From NCBI GenBank assembly GCA_948468465.1, contig CAOKJJ010000169.1, positions 1 to 10,787 of the forward strand: a DNA stretch of 10,787 nt. Direction: 5' to 3'. The DNA comes from an uncultured Eubacterium sp. (GTDB lineage: Bacteria; Bacillota_A; Clostridia; Lachnospirales; Lachnospiraceae). The notes under the pieces are model-generated. The model was not told the DNA's origin and did no database searches. It saw only the letters and a program-made list of their open reading frames with translations. Positions within the stretch are counted from its first letter, which is position 1. Each line of letters opens with the position of its first letter. The translations under genes were made by a program, and so were the position numbers. This document shows, piece after piece, positions 1 through 6,421 of this stretch.

Positions 1-190
1 AAGCACGACGATTATCGGGCGTAGTGACAACATATACCCGGGAATTTAAGATTACCTTATGAAAATTTTCCCATTTATTATACTCTAACGCAGGAGCAAG
101 TTTTCTAGCCGACCAAAATTCACTCCCATCATTTGTGATATGCTTTATCTCTTCAAATCTTTTATATTCTTTGTCTTTTAACTGACTCAT
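1..190 (-). CDS. DinD-like protein, N-terminal part (cut by window edge)
   Basis: The first 63 codons of a leftward gene are visible and the rest lies outside the window. The ATG at 190-188 follows a good ribosome binding site (GGAGGT, 5 nt spacing). Residues 10-45 (FEEIKHI, then EFWSARKLAPALEY and NFHKVI) resemble the N-terminus of the DinD/BRO-type family. In E. coli DinD is a DNA-damage-inducible protein that acts against RecA, and relatives are common on phages and mobile elements. Directly after HKVI the residues (LNSRVYVVTT) no longer look like the family, in which a Lys/Ala-rich helix with Cys would be expected. A frameshift, a rearrangement near the edge or a divergent member could explain that. 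No Firmicutes-type LexA box (GAAC-N4-GTTC) was found upstream. The call rests on remembered family motifs. Confidence 0.5.
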   Translation of the reverse strand, partial: MSQLKDKEYKRFEEIKHITNDGSEFWSARKLAPALEYNKWENFHKVILNSRVYVVTTPDNRRA

Positions 191-271
191 GTTACCTCCA
201 ACAAACTCTAATATCTGTTGCATAACTTTTTCAAATTATTTAAGATTCTTGTTCTTTTCACTCTTTGAATG

Positions 272-314
272 GTATAGCATAATATTCGTTATACTGCCAA
301 TTCACATATTGTGA
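272..314 (-). promoter_or_regulatory. Putative promoter/operator of the DinD-like gene
   Basis: Reading leftward, TTGGCA (300-295) and TATACC (276-271) are 18 bp apart and could be -35 and -10 boxes. Two dyads sit on them: GTATA...TATAC (272-294, imperfect inside) overlaps the spacer and -10, and TCACA-TAT-TGTGA (302-314, perfect arms of 5 bp) lies just upstream of the -35. This fits a repressed promoter, but no regulator is identified and the -10 is a weak match. Confidence 0.3.
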
Positions 315-471
315 TGAATATTCCAATAAAAATAAAATTTACACAATGCTCCGTTTTATCAACGGTATCTGTATATGGATTCCCTGAAATCCTCTGGCGC
401 TTTTTCCATTATCAGAAGAAAACCTATAAATCAAGGCTTTCCAGAGGAGTGGTGCCTACTCGAACTCTGCA

Positions 472-1263
472 TCATTTTCTGTTTTCCCCTATCCATTTCA
501 CAGCAAAATCAACCAATGCCCTTTGGCTCATCATTGAAAGCATGCCATTTCCTAAAGATACATGGCGCACCTTCCCTGTCTGCTCAAACGCCTCTCCTAT
601 TGCCGAAAAATCTTCTCCATCTACCGCTAAAGTCTCATAGGACTTCCATACCCGCTGTCCGTTCAGCTGTATGGCACTGCTTTCCATGACCGTATGCTTA
701 TTTGGATATTCAGCCCTTACATCCGCCAAATGAAGGGAAGTATTCTTATTATAACCAACGCCAGCCAGTAAAACAAATCCATCAAGTTCATACAACCGGC
801 CAATGGGTGAGCTGTCTCCAAAAATATCAGACAGGTCATGATTTTCTGTCAGATACTGTGCATAACGTCCCCATGCCGCTACTGACCTTGCAGGGTGATC
901 GCTTCTCAGTGTCCCCGGCCACTGCCGGAACATTTCTGATACGGCGCCCATTGTATTGGTCGGTGTAATCCGTTTGTCATAAGCAGGTATATATTCACGT
1001 ATGGCCGGCCACCATTCCTCCGGTTCCTGCCAGTAGACGCCTGCCGCCGGATCTAAATTCTTCCATGACTGTGTCGGCATCATAATGGTACCTTCCTCAC
1101 CAACACTTTCAAGCAATGCTTCAATCACGGACTGTGCGCCGCCGCACACATAACCCAGGCTGCTTAACGATGTATGCACCATAACAGCCTGCCCTTTTCG
1201 GACACCAATTTCCTTCAACGCAGTTTTAATATCATCCGGAGTTACCAGTTTTCTTTTTTCCAT
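472..1263 (-). CDS. AAC(3)-family aminoglycoside N-acetyltransferase
   Basis: The predicted 263-residue cytosolic enzyme belongs to the antibiotic N-acetyltransferase family (AAC(3)/YokD type), which moves acetyl from acetyl-CoA to an amino group, classically N-3 of 2-deoxystreptamine aminoglycosides. Family signatures are present: MVHTSLSSLG at residues 28-37 with GGAQ at 41-44 (CoA-binding region), HPARS around residue 123, and GVGYNKNTSLHLAD around 168-181 with the conserved His at about 178. Length is normal for the family. The frame stays open to a GTG at 1284, but the ATG at 1263 is preferred because GGGAGG lies 9 nt upstream. It lies 102 bp downstream of a LacI-type regulator, with its own promoter and a LacI-like operator. 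Many chromosomal homologues have no proven drug substrate, so resistance should not be assumed. A substrate linked to sugar metabolism is possible given the regulator. Confidence 0.88.
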   Translation of the reverse strand: MEKRKLVTPDDIKTALKEIGVRKGQAVMVHTSLSSLGYVCGGAQSVIEALLESVGEEGTIMMPTQSWKNLDPAAGVYWQEPEEWWPAIREYIPAYDKRITPTNTMGAVSEMFRQWPGTLRSDHPARSVAAWGRYAQYLTENHDLSDIFGDSSPIGRLYELDGFVLLAGVGYNKNTSLHLADVRAEYPNKHTVMESSAIQLNGQRVWKSYETLAVDGEDFSAIGEAFEQTGKVRHVSLGNGMLSMMSQRALVDFAVKWIGENRK

Positions 1264-1302
1264 CTTATTATTCCTCCCATCCACTTTCTAGCAGTTGTAT
1301 TA

Positions 1303-1331
1303 ATAATAATATGAACCACGAAAAATAGCAA
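1303..1331 (-). promoter_or_regulatory. Promoter of the AAC(3)-family gene
   Basis: Reading leftward, TTGCTA (1331-1326) and TATTAT (1308-1303) are separated by exactly 17 bp. Transcription would start near 1296, leaving a leader of about 33 nt that contains the GGGAGG site. The gene can therefore be expressed independently of the upstream regulator gene. Confidence 0.55.
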
Positions 1332-1332
1332 A

Positions 1333-1348
1333 GGTTAAACGCATAACC
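1333..1348. promoter_or_regulatory. Candidate LacI-family operator
   Basis: GGTTAAACGCATAACC is a 16-bp dyad with perfect 5-bp arms (GGTTA/TAACC) around a central CG. That central CG and length are typical of LacI/PurR-family operators. It ends 1 bp upstream of the -35 box of the acetyltransferase promoter and lies downstream of the LacI-type gene. Control of the acetyltransferase by that regulator is an inference from position and shape. Confidence 0.45.
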
Positions 1349-1365
1349 CTTAACAAAATCCAGAC

Positions 1366-2379
1366 TCATTCTTTGTGCAAATTTACGTCACGCACACTGT
1401 CACGCTCTATGAGGGTTACAGGCAGCACCACATTCGTATCTCTGCAGTCCCCATTTCTTAACTGGTTCAGTATGTTAACTGCCAAAGCTGCCCTTTGCCT
1501 GCTATCCTGTTTGATTGTAGTCAGTGCCGGTACAAACTTTTCGCTTTCCCTCACATTGTCAAACCCGATGACCGATATATCCTCCGGAACAGACACCTCC
1601 ACACTTTTCAGGAATTGCATAAAATCCATGGCATAATAATCGGACACCGCGAAAACTGCTGAATATTTTTTTATTTTTCCTAAATGTTCCATGTAAAAAA
1701 TGCCGCGCGTCTTCTGCTCCATCGGAATAACCATAAGTTCCGCATCTGGAATCTCACTTTTTAATCCCATAAATCTTTCCATATCCATGCAAATATTATT
1801 ATCCGATATGCAAAGCACCGCTTTGTGCCCCCTCCTTTTCAGATAACGTCCAGCCTGTGCCCCGCCATCAAAGTGATCGAACTCAATATTTACAATATTT
1901 CCGGAACTTTCCATATATCCATCATAGACCACGAACGGAATATGCATCTGTTCCCTTAATTTTTTATAATCCTGTTCACAATAGCCAGTTAAGACCATCC
2001 CTTCCATATTCCACATGGACGCAAACTTTGGAATCTCATCCCATTTATCCGTCACTTTCAGCATAAGGAATTTTCCCGCCTGCTCTATTTCTTTTGCCAG
2101 TGCATTCACCGATGCGGAAATAAACGGATCCTCCAGTGTGTGTCCTTCATATTTTTCATGGTCGTTGATAACCACTCCGATAATTTTCGAATTATTTTGT
2201 GCCAAAAGTATCCCTGCCATACTTGGAATGTATTGTCTCTCTTCCAAAAGCTGCTGCACGCGTTTCACCGTTTCGTCTGATATTTTCTTTGTCTTCCCAT
2301 GAATAACGTTCGATACGGTAGCAGTACTTACTCCCAGTTCATCGGCAATATCGACAATCCTGACTCTTCCACTTTCCAT
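1366..2379 (-). CDS. LacI-family transcriptional regulator
   Basis: The 337-residue protein has the usual LacI-family plan. An N-terminal helix-turn-helix (VRIVDIADELGVSTATVSNVIHG, about residues 6-28) is followed by the hinge region and a periplasmic-binding-protein-like ligand domain starting near KIIGVVINDHE. The typical C-terminal stretch PEDISVIGFDNV and PALTTIKQDSRQ is present. Such proteins bind operator DNA as dimers and respond to a sugar or related effector, which cannot be predicted here. The frame extends 16 codons upstream to an ATG at 2427. The ATG at 2379 is chosen because AGAGGA lies about 9 nt before it and family members normally begin just before the helix-turn-helix. The AAC(3)-family gene lies 102 bp downstream on the same strand and the divergent PadR gene lies upstream. 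Confidence 0.93.
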   Translation of the reverse strand: MESGRVRIVDIADELGVSTATVSNVIHGKTKKISDETVKRVQQLLEERQYIPSMAGILLAQNNSKIIGVVINDHEKYEGHTLEDPFISASVNALAKEIEQAGKFLMLKVTDKWDEIPKFASMWNMEGMVLTGYCEQDYKKLREQMHIPFVVYDGYMESSGNIVNIEFDHFDGGAQAGRYLKRRGHKAVLCISDNNICMDMERFMGLKSEIPDAELMVIPMEQKTRGIFYMEHLGKIKKYSAVFAVSDYYAMDFMQFLKSVEVSVPEDISVIGFDNVRESEKFVPALTTIKQDSRQRAALAVNILNQLRNGDCRDTNVVLPVTLIERDSVRDVNLHKE

Positions 2380-2474
2380 ATACCTTAATCCTCTCTTTTC
2401 TGTATAACTGTCACTGTTTTCTGTCATCGTATATTCTTTATCTTCTTCAGGAATATATCGGCATATTGGAAGTA

Positions 2475-2504
2475 ATTATCAGAAGCAGTAGACGAAATTG
2501 TAAA
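2475..2504 (-). promoter_or_regulatory. Probable promoter of the LacI-family gene
   Basis: Reading leftward, TTTACA (2504-2499) and GATAAT (2480-2475) are 18 bp apart, close to sigma-A consensus. It gives a leader of about 90 nt to the ATG at 2379. No copy of the palindrome found at 1333-1348 is seen here, so self-repression through the same site is not supported. Confidence 0.4.
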
Positions 2505-2582
2505 AGTATCTGGTATAAAAAAGTATTTATTGCCGGAAGTTAGGAACTGTAAGGTTCCTTAAGAATTAAAAAATTTGTCTCA

Positions 2583-2611
2583 TTGACTTTTAATCACAGA
2601 TGGCATATAAT
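2583..2611 (+). promoter_or_regulatory. Strong sigma-A promoter of the PadR/hydrolase operon
   Basis: TTGACT (2583-2588) and a perfect TATAAT (2606-2611) are separated by exactly 17 bp. Transcription should start near 2618, about 30 nt before the PadR-gene ATG. This is the closest match to consensus in the window. Confidence 0.8.
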
Positions 2612-2632
2612 AGTAATGTTGCTAATAGTAAT
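2608..2632. repeat. Direct repeat at the PadR promoter start site
   Basis: The 10-bp sequence TAATAGTAAT occurs at 2608-2617 and again at 2623-2632, a 15-bp period. The first copy overlaps the -10 box and the second lies between the transcription start and the ribosome binding site. It could be an operator for PadR autoregulation, although classic PadR sites are dyads of the ATGT...ACAT type, so this is tentative. Confidence 0.35.
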
Positions 2633-2648
2633 ATATGGAGGAAAACCG

Positions 2649-3188
2649 ATGGACAATATTATTCTCGGGCTTTTACTTATGTGCAATAGAACAATCTATC
2701 AACTAAGGGAACGAATAGATAAAGGCATCAATTTGATGTATAGCAGCAGTATGGGAAGCATACAGGCAGCTATAAAAAAATTGCTGAATCGTGGGTTTAT
2801 CAGCTATGAGGAAATGGTTGATCATGGAAAGTATAAGAAAGTTTATTGCATAACCGAAAGTGGAAAGCAACATTTTTTTGACTGGATAAATGCACCCATA
2901 GAAGAGCAAAGCCCTAAAAGCCCAGAATTAGCAAAGGTCTATTTTATGGGATTTTCGGATAAAAAGAACCGTGAAATAAACATACAACAGCATTTAATAT
3001 TTTTGAATGAAAAATATAAAACGTTAGCGGCAATATGTGAAGAAGCAGAAAATGTCAAGATTTCAAATGAAAATAAAGATATACTTAACTATCAGTTTGT
3101 TTCCGCTCTTTATGGCAAAGAAATGATGAAATTTAATATCGGCTGGTTTGAAAGTTTGTTAAGAAAGATGAGGAACGGTGAACTATGA
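2649..3188 (+). CDS. PadR-family transcriptional regulator
   Basis: The 179-residue protein has a PadR-type winged-helix domain in its first 80 residues: NIILGLLLMC and TIYQLRERI for the first helices, SSSMGSIQAAIKKLLNRGFISYEE for the recognition helix, then GKYKKVYCITESGKQHFFDWI for the wing. A helical C-terminal dimerisation region follows, so it resembles the longer PadR subgroup with a Vir_act_alpha_C-like tail. The frame is open from 2583, but the ATG at 2649 is chosen because GGAGG lies 8 nt upstream and it is downstream of the promoter. Its stop codon overlaps the next start in ATGA, so translation is probably coupled to the hydrolase. PadR proteins often repress their own operon and respond to toxic or phenolic compounds. 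The effector here is unknown. Confidence 0.88.
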   Translation: MDNIILGLLLMCNRTIYQLRERIDKGINLMYSSSMGSIQAAIKKLLNRGFISYEEMVDHGKYKKVYCITESGKQHFFDWINAPIEEQSPKSPELAKVYFMGFSDKKNREINIQQHLIFLNEKYKTLAAICEEAENVKISNENKDILNYQFVSALYGKEMMKFNIGWFESLLRKMRNGEL

Positions 3189-3979
3189 AACAATATCATT
3201 TAGAAGAATCCCCTATTGTTTATTATATCAGCAGAAAGGAAAAGACGGAGTGGATACTTTTTATACATGCTGCTTTTGTAAATCACAATATGTTTCAAGC
3301 TCAAATTGACTATTTTCAAGATAAATATAACATTCTTACCCTTGATATTATCGGTCACGGTAAATCAACAAAAGTACGAAAAGGCGATAGTATAGATAAA
3401 ATGTCCTCGTGGATAAGCAAAATCCTAAAAACAGAAAAAATAAAAAAGGTACATATTGTCGGGATTTCATTGGGTGCAGTATTAGCACAAGACTTTGCTA
3501 ACCAGTATCCAGAAGCCGTACACTCACTTGCTTGCTTTGGCGGTTATGATATAAACAATTTTGATGTCAAAATGCAAAAAGAAAACAGCACATCACAGCT
3601 GCTTATGATGTTCAAAGCTATATTTTCAATCAAATGGTTTGCAAAGTCAAATAAAAAAATATCTGCTTATACTTTGCAGGCTCAAAATGATTTTTATGAG
3701 ATGAATATTCAATTTCCTAAAAAATCGTTTATGTATTTAGCTTCTTTGAAGAGCATGATAAATGTTCGGCAAGCAAAGCCAAGGAACTATCCTTTGCTGA
3801 TTGGCTGCGGAAAATATGATATTCCTATGGAACTATCAGCCGTAGAAATGTGGAAGAAAAATGAGCCAGAAAGTGATGTGATTATTTTTGAAGGGGCAGG
3901 ACATTGCGTAAATATGGACACGCCAAATAAATTTAATGCTGTTATGGAGGATTTTTGGTTAAGTGGAATTGGAAGGTGA
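3185..3979 (+). CDS. Alpha/beta hydrolase (PadR-linked)
   Basis: This 264-residue soluble alpha/beta-hydrolase-fold enzyme has the expected order of motifs. FIHAAF (27-31) is the oxyanion-hole loop, DIIGHGKS (54-61) follows, and GISLG places the nucleophile at Ser95. The acid is probably Asp212 in CGKYDIP and the base His240 in GAGHCVN. No signal peptide or membrane segment is seen. Its start overlaps the stop of the PadR gene by 4 bp, and the pair shares one promoter and a downstream terminator, so it is very likely the regulated output of PadR. The substrate cannot be named: esterase, lactonase or related activities are all possible. Like the PadR gene, it is clearly more AT-rich than the genes further right, consistent with separate acquisition. 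Confidence 0.88.
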   Translation: MKQYHLEESPIVYYISRKEKTEWILFIHAAFVNHNMFQAQIDYFQDKYNILTLDIIGHGKSTKVRKGDSIDKMSSWISKILKTEKIKKVHIVGISLGAVLAQDFANQYPEAVHSLACFGGYDINNFDVKMQKENSTSQLLMMFKAIFSIKWFAKSNKKISAYTLQAQNDFYEMNIQFPKKSFMYLASLKSMINVRQAKPRNYPLLIGCGKYDIPMELSAVEMWKKNEPESDVIIFEGAGHCVNMDTPNKFNAVMEDFWLSGIGR

Positions 3980-3983
3980 AACA

Positions 3984-4018
3984 ACTCCGACGTTTCGTAT
4001 GATACCATGCGTCGGAGT
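3984..4018. terminator. Bidirectional rho-independent-type terminator
   Basis: ACTCCGACG (3984-3992) and CGTCGGAGT (4010-4018) form a perfect 9-bp stem with a 17-nt loop, 4 bp after the hydrolase stop and 11 bp beyond the stop of the convergent GrpB gene. Only short T-rich runs follow (CTTTGT rightward, TTGTTT leftward), so it may work modestly in both directions. Confidence 0.65.
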
Positions 4019-4029
4019 CTTTGTATTCT

Positions 4030-4581
4030 CTATATTTCATGCCGCTGTCTCCATACATCCGCTTCTTCCAGCAGGCATTCTATGCAGTGCTGCTTACCTT
4101 GCGTATAACTTCTTCTGTCACCTGAAAACTGTAATGCCAGTTTTTTCTTACAGGCATCATATAACATCGTTTTATCAGGATGGCAATTCAGATAATCCCG
4201 AAAATTGATATAGTTCTTCCACTCTGTCCCATTCCATTTGACTGCATGGATATGATGTGTACGCGTATCTTTTTCAAAATCACCCATCACAAATAACATT
4301 TGTCCGGCAACATCTTCTCCGCGAAAAACAAAATTATGTTCTTCTAACAGTTTCCTATAAGGTAAAATATCATTCAAATCACGCAGGCCAATTACAATAT
4401 CAATAATTGGTTTTGCATAAATAGAAGGAATCGCAGTACTTCCGACATGCTGAATATCAACAGCGGCATTTCCTAAAAGCTGCTTCAATCCCAAAATTAC
4501 CTTTTCAGCATTTTTATTCCATTCCTCCTGATGGGATAATAGTTCCACGCTTCCTCTTTTTAATCCTGTCATTCTTTTCAT
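4030..4581 (-). CDS. GrpB-family protein (nucleotidyltransferase-like)
   Basis: The 183-residue protein matches the GrpB family (UPF0157), a nucleotidyltransferase-like fold found alone or fused to dephospho-CoA kinase. The biochemical role of stand-alone members is not settled. Signatures are IQHVGSTAIP (residues 43-52), KPIIDIVIGL (57-66), RTHHIHAV near 107-114, and NFRDYLNCHPD with a following Lys/Leu-rich helix. Length is normal. The ATG at 4581 lies 4 bp after the stop of the upstream hydrolase gene, which indicates an operon and probable translational coupling. An in-frame ATG three codons later (4572) is an alternative start. The start region sits inside a 17-bp tandem duplication, so both ATGs have similar upstream sequence. 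Confidence 0.85.
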   Translation of the reverse strand: MKRMTGLKRGSVELLSHQEEWNKNAEKVILGLKQLLGNAAVDIQHVGSTAIPSIYAKPIIDIVIGLRDLNDILPYRKLLEEHNFVFRGEDVAGQMLFVMGDFEKDTRTHHIHAVKWNGTEWKNYINFRDYLNCHPDKTMLYDACKKKLALQFSGDRRSYTQGKQHCIECLLEEADVWRQRHEI

Positions 4582-4595
4582 CCTGTCATTCTTTT
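4562..4595. repeat. 17-bp tandem duplication at a gene junction
   Basis: Two adjacent 17-bp units (4562-4578 and 4579-4595) differ at one base. On the coding strand each unit reads AAAAGAATGACAGGAT plus one variable base. The upstream copy forms the end and stop codon of the hydrolase gene plus the AGG before the GrpB start. The downstream copy forms the first GrpB codons (KRMTGL). It looks like a local duplication of the junction. Confidence 0.8.
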
Positions 4596-5668
4596 AGCCG
4601 GGCATCTTGCGGCTCTCTTTCTGTTTTTGCAATTTGATGAATCATCTCCGAAAAACCTTCTGAATCCGACTCTAATAAACCATGCGTCATATTTTCCATC
4701 AAAAACATTTGTTTATATGGCGCATTTACTTCTTCAAAATATTTCTGTGCTAATTTGTAGTTTGTCTGATAGTCCTTATCTCCATTTATATTATAGAATG
4801 GCACTTCATAATCCACCCTGTCTTTCAAAGAGAACGAAGCAAATTCCCTGGAAGCAAAAAAATCCATGTATACACTCCTATCTCTCTTGAAATAATTGAT
4901 CCAATCCATAATAGAATAGTTCGGATTAAATATGACTGCTGCAGCTAAATTGTAATCCGAACCATTTACCATCATGTCATAGCCGTATTTTTGCATAATT
5001 GCATTTCTTGCGCTAATATGTTCCATCGTGATATTGTCCGGTGTTAATTGCTTTACCAAGCTCAAAGTTTCCTCGTCACCCTCAGCCCACAAGATTGCTT
5101 CCTGCCTGAAAGCTTCCTCATTTTCCCGGTAATCGACAAGCTGTCCTGTTCCGATAAAACAATCATAATATTCCGGGTATTCAAGTACCAGATTTGCTCC
5201 GTAAATAGAGCCCCACGAATGTCCAAGAATTGTAATCTTATCTTTCGACAAGTAATCCAGCAGAAACTCTGTGACTTCCTTTCCATCTGCCATAAATAAT
5301 TCCCGTGTCAACACAATCGCATTCTGTTTCGCATCGTAGCTTTTTCCGCAATTACGCTGGTCCCATGTTGCCACAGTATATACATCTGCCCATTTTCTCG
5401 TAAACGCGTAATCAATATCACTTGTTGCCGAGCCTGGACCGCCATGCAAATACAGCAGGACGGGATTATCTATGTCCTCTCCATAAATATTCATCCACTG
5501 CTTCGTGCCATTAACGTCAATATACATCGATTCGTTAATACCGCCATCCGGGGTTTTGCTGTAAATTGCCCTTCCTGCCGCCCTAACGAAAAAGAAGGCC
5601 GCAAGCAACGCCAAAATAACAAGTGCTGTCCATTTTATAAATTTAAATATTATACATTTTCTTTTCAT
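4586..5668 (-). CDS. Membrane-anchored proline-iminopeptidase-like alpha/beta hydrolase
   Basis: The 360-residue protein has a basic N-terminus followed by one hydrophobic helix (about residues 12-30), so it is probably anchored in the membrane with its catalytic domain outside. The domain resembles peptidase family S33: HGGPG (75-79, oxyanion loop), WDQRNCGKS (102-110), GHSWG with nucleophile Ser151, a likely Asp at 297 or 299 in NGDKDYQ, and His329 in NMTHGLL. HGGPG and the DQR.CG.S motif are typical of proline iminopeptidases and related aminopeptidases or esterases. The usual length is near 300, and the extra residues are the anchor and linker. The ATG at 5668 follows AGGTG with 8 nt spacing. 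The downstream GrpB gene begins 4 bp after its stop. The true substrate is unknown. Confidence 0.85.
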   Translation of the reverse strand: MKRKCIIFKFIKWTALVILALLAAFFFVRAAGRAIYSKTPDGGINESMYIDVNGTKQWMNIYGEDIDNPVLLYLHGGPGSATSDIDYAFTRKWADVYTVATWDQRNCGKSYDAKQNAIVLTRELFMADGKEVTEFLLDYLSKDKITILGHSWGSIYGANLVLEYPEYYDCFIGTGQLVDYRENEEAFRQEAILWAEGDEETLSLVKQLTPDNITMEHISARNAIMQKYGYDMMVNGSDYNLAAAVIFNPNYSIMDWINYFKRDRSVYMDFFASREFASFSLKDRVDYEVPFYNINGDKDYQTNYKLAQKYFEEVNAPYKQMFLMENMTHGLLESDSEGFSEMIHQIAKTEREPQDARLKE

Positions 5669-5771
5669 TCTAATGTCACCTACAGTTCCCAGTTTATCGC
5701 TCTATTCAGCACCCTGATAAACGGAAATCCGATGCCGATGGCTGCAGCCTAACGCATTTTCCCTATCCTTA

Positions 5772-6275
5772 TTATACGGAAACAAAAAGGTTCATACCCG
5801 GTTCCGGTTTTGATGCTTCTCCGGTTTTCGTATAGATTACTGGCTCTGTCTTCTTAACATCTGCTGTTTTTTCTTCGGATATGCCATTGTCTGCGTCAGT
5901 CTGAACCGGATCTGTCTTCTCGTCCAGTGCGGTCTTTCCACTTTCGCTTATGCTTACAGTATCCGTATCTTCCTTCCTAATTTCCGCTATCCTCTTTTCC
6001 AGCTCATCACGCTCTTCCCTGCGCTTTTGAATGGCGTTTTCCTGCTCCGTTTTTGCTTTTTCCCCTGCCTCCTTTGCATCCTCCTTCATTCCTTTTTCTA
6101 CTTTCTGTTGGTAGTCCTGCGCCTTATCTGCAAATTCTCCGACATATCCCATTGCCCGCTCCATGACGGCAGTATCGCCTCTGCGTTCTGCGTCTTTATA
6201 GACACGCAAGGGTGTATTCAGCAGCTTCATATTCATACTCGCCCCTGCAAGGCCTTCCATTGTTTTCGTATGCAT
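5772..6275 (-). CDS. Uncharacterised Lys/Glu-rich helical protein
   Basis: I do not recognise this 167-residue protein. It has a conserved-looking N-terminal segment (MHTKTMEGLAGASMNMKLLN, then PLRVYKDAERRGD and ERAMGYVGEFADKAQDY, residues 1-62). A long charged helix with coiled-coil character follows (about 62-108, KVEKGMKEDAKEAGEKAK and ERDELEKRIAEIRKE), and then a low-complexity acidic/Thr-rich tail ending GMNLFVSV. No signal peptide or membrane helix is present. The frame is open to 6362, but the ATG at 6275 is preferred because AAAGGAGGG lies about 6 nt upstream. It follows a gene for another coiled-coil protein on the same strand (131 bp gap), and the two probably work together. A structural, secretion-related or flagellum-related role is only a guess. 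Confidence 0.7.
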   Translation of the reverse strand: MHTKTMEGLAGASMNMKLLNTPLRVYKDAERRGDTAVMERAMGYVGEFADKAQDYQQKVEKGMKEDAKEAGEKAKTEQENAIQKRREERDELEKRIAEIRKEDTDTVSISESGKTALDEKTDPVQTDADNGISEEKTADVKKTEPVIYTKTGEASKPEPGMNLFVSV

Positions 6276-6311
6276 AATTGTCCCTCCTTTGAATTTTGCC
6301 ATCATTCCAAA

Positions 6312-6354
6312 AATACCGGAAAACAGTGCGTATTTGCCACCATCTCCCGGTATT
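6312..6354 (-). promoter_or_regulatory. Stem-loop in the leader of the Lys/Glu-rich gene
   Basis: On the coding strand AATACCGG (6354-6347) pairs with CCGGTATT (6319-6312), an 8-bp perfect stem with a 27-nt loop, running directly into a short T run. It lies in the 131-bp gap between two leftward genes, 36 bp before the next start. It may be a partial terminator or mRNA-processing hairpin that lowers expression of the second gene. The large loop makes it uncertain. Confidence 0.35.
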
Positions 6355-6385
6355 GATACCACACTAAAGATCTGAATCTCTTTTA

Positions 6386-6421
6386 TTCTGATGCTGATTC
6401 TGATACTTATTCCGATACTGA
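6386..6421 (-). repeat. Three tandem 12-bp repeats across a stop codon
   Basis: Three adjacent 12-bp units occupy 6410-6421, 6398-6409 and 6386-6397 (coding-strand order). In frame they read SVSE, stop-VSE and SASE, followed by another TAA at 6385-6383. The middle unit differs from a sense unit by one base (TCA to TAA), so the present stop lies inside the array and the sequence after it is still coding-like. Confidence 0.85.

Noticed and set aside
3..62. Rightward open frame at the left edge (ARRLSGVVTTYTREFKITL, stop at 60-62)
   Set aside because: Too short, no recognisable family, and it overlaps the better-supported leftward gene with a clear ribosome binding site.
390..448. Inverted repeat TCCTCTGG / CCAGAGGA after the AAC(3)-family gene
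   Set aside because: The arms are 43 bp apart with no T run on either strand. It is not convincing as a terminator or element end. The 191-471 gap otherwise holds only the promoter/dyad region at 272-314 and a small CCGTT/AACGG hairpin at 351-365.
5692..5722. Inverted repeat GTTTATC / GATAAAC before the membrane-anchored hydrolase gene
   Set aside because: A 7-bp stem with a 17-nt loop and no T run. It could equally be a poor -35/-10 pair with 17-bp spacing, so neither reading is strong enough to list.
5444..5752. Long frames on the opposite strand of the hydrolase, kinase and epimerase genes
   Set aside because: They lack ribosome binding sites and family motifs and mirror strongly supported genes, so they are antisense shadows.
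6276..6362. 29-codon N-terminal extension of the Lys/Glu-rich protein (MVSIPGDGGKY...)
   Set aside because: Good ribosome binding site AAAGGAGGG sits before the internal ATG at 6275, none before the upstream start, and the extension overlaps a stem-loop.
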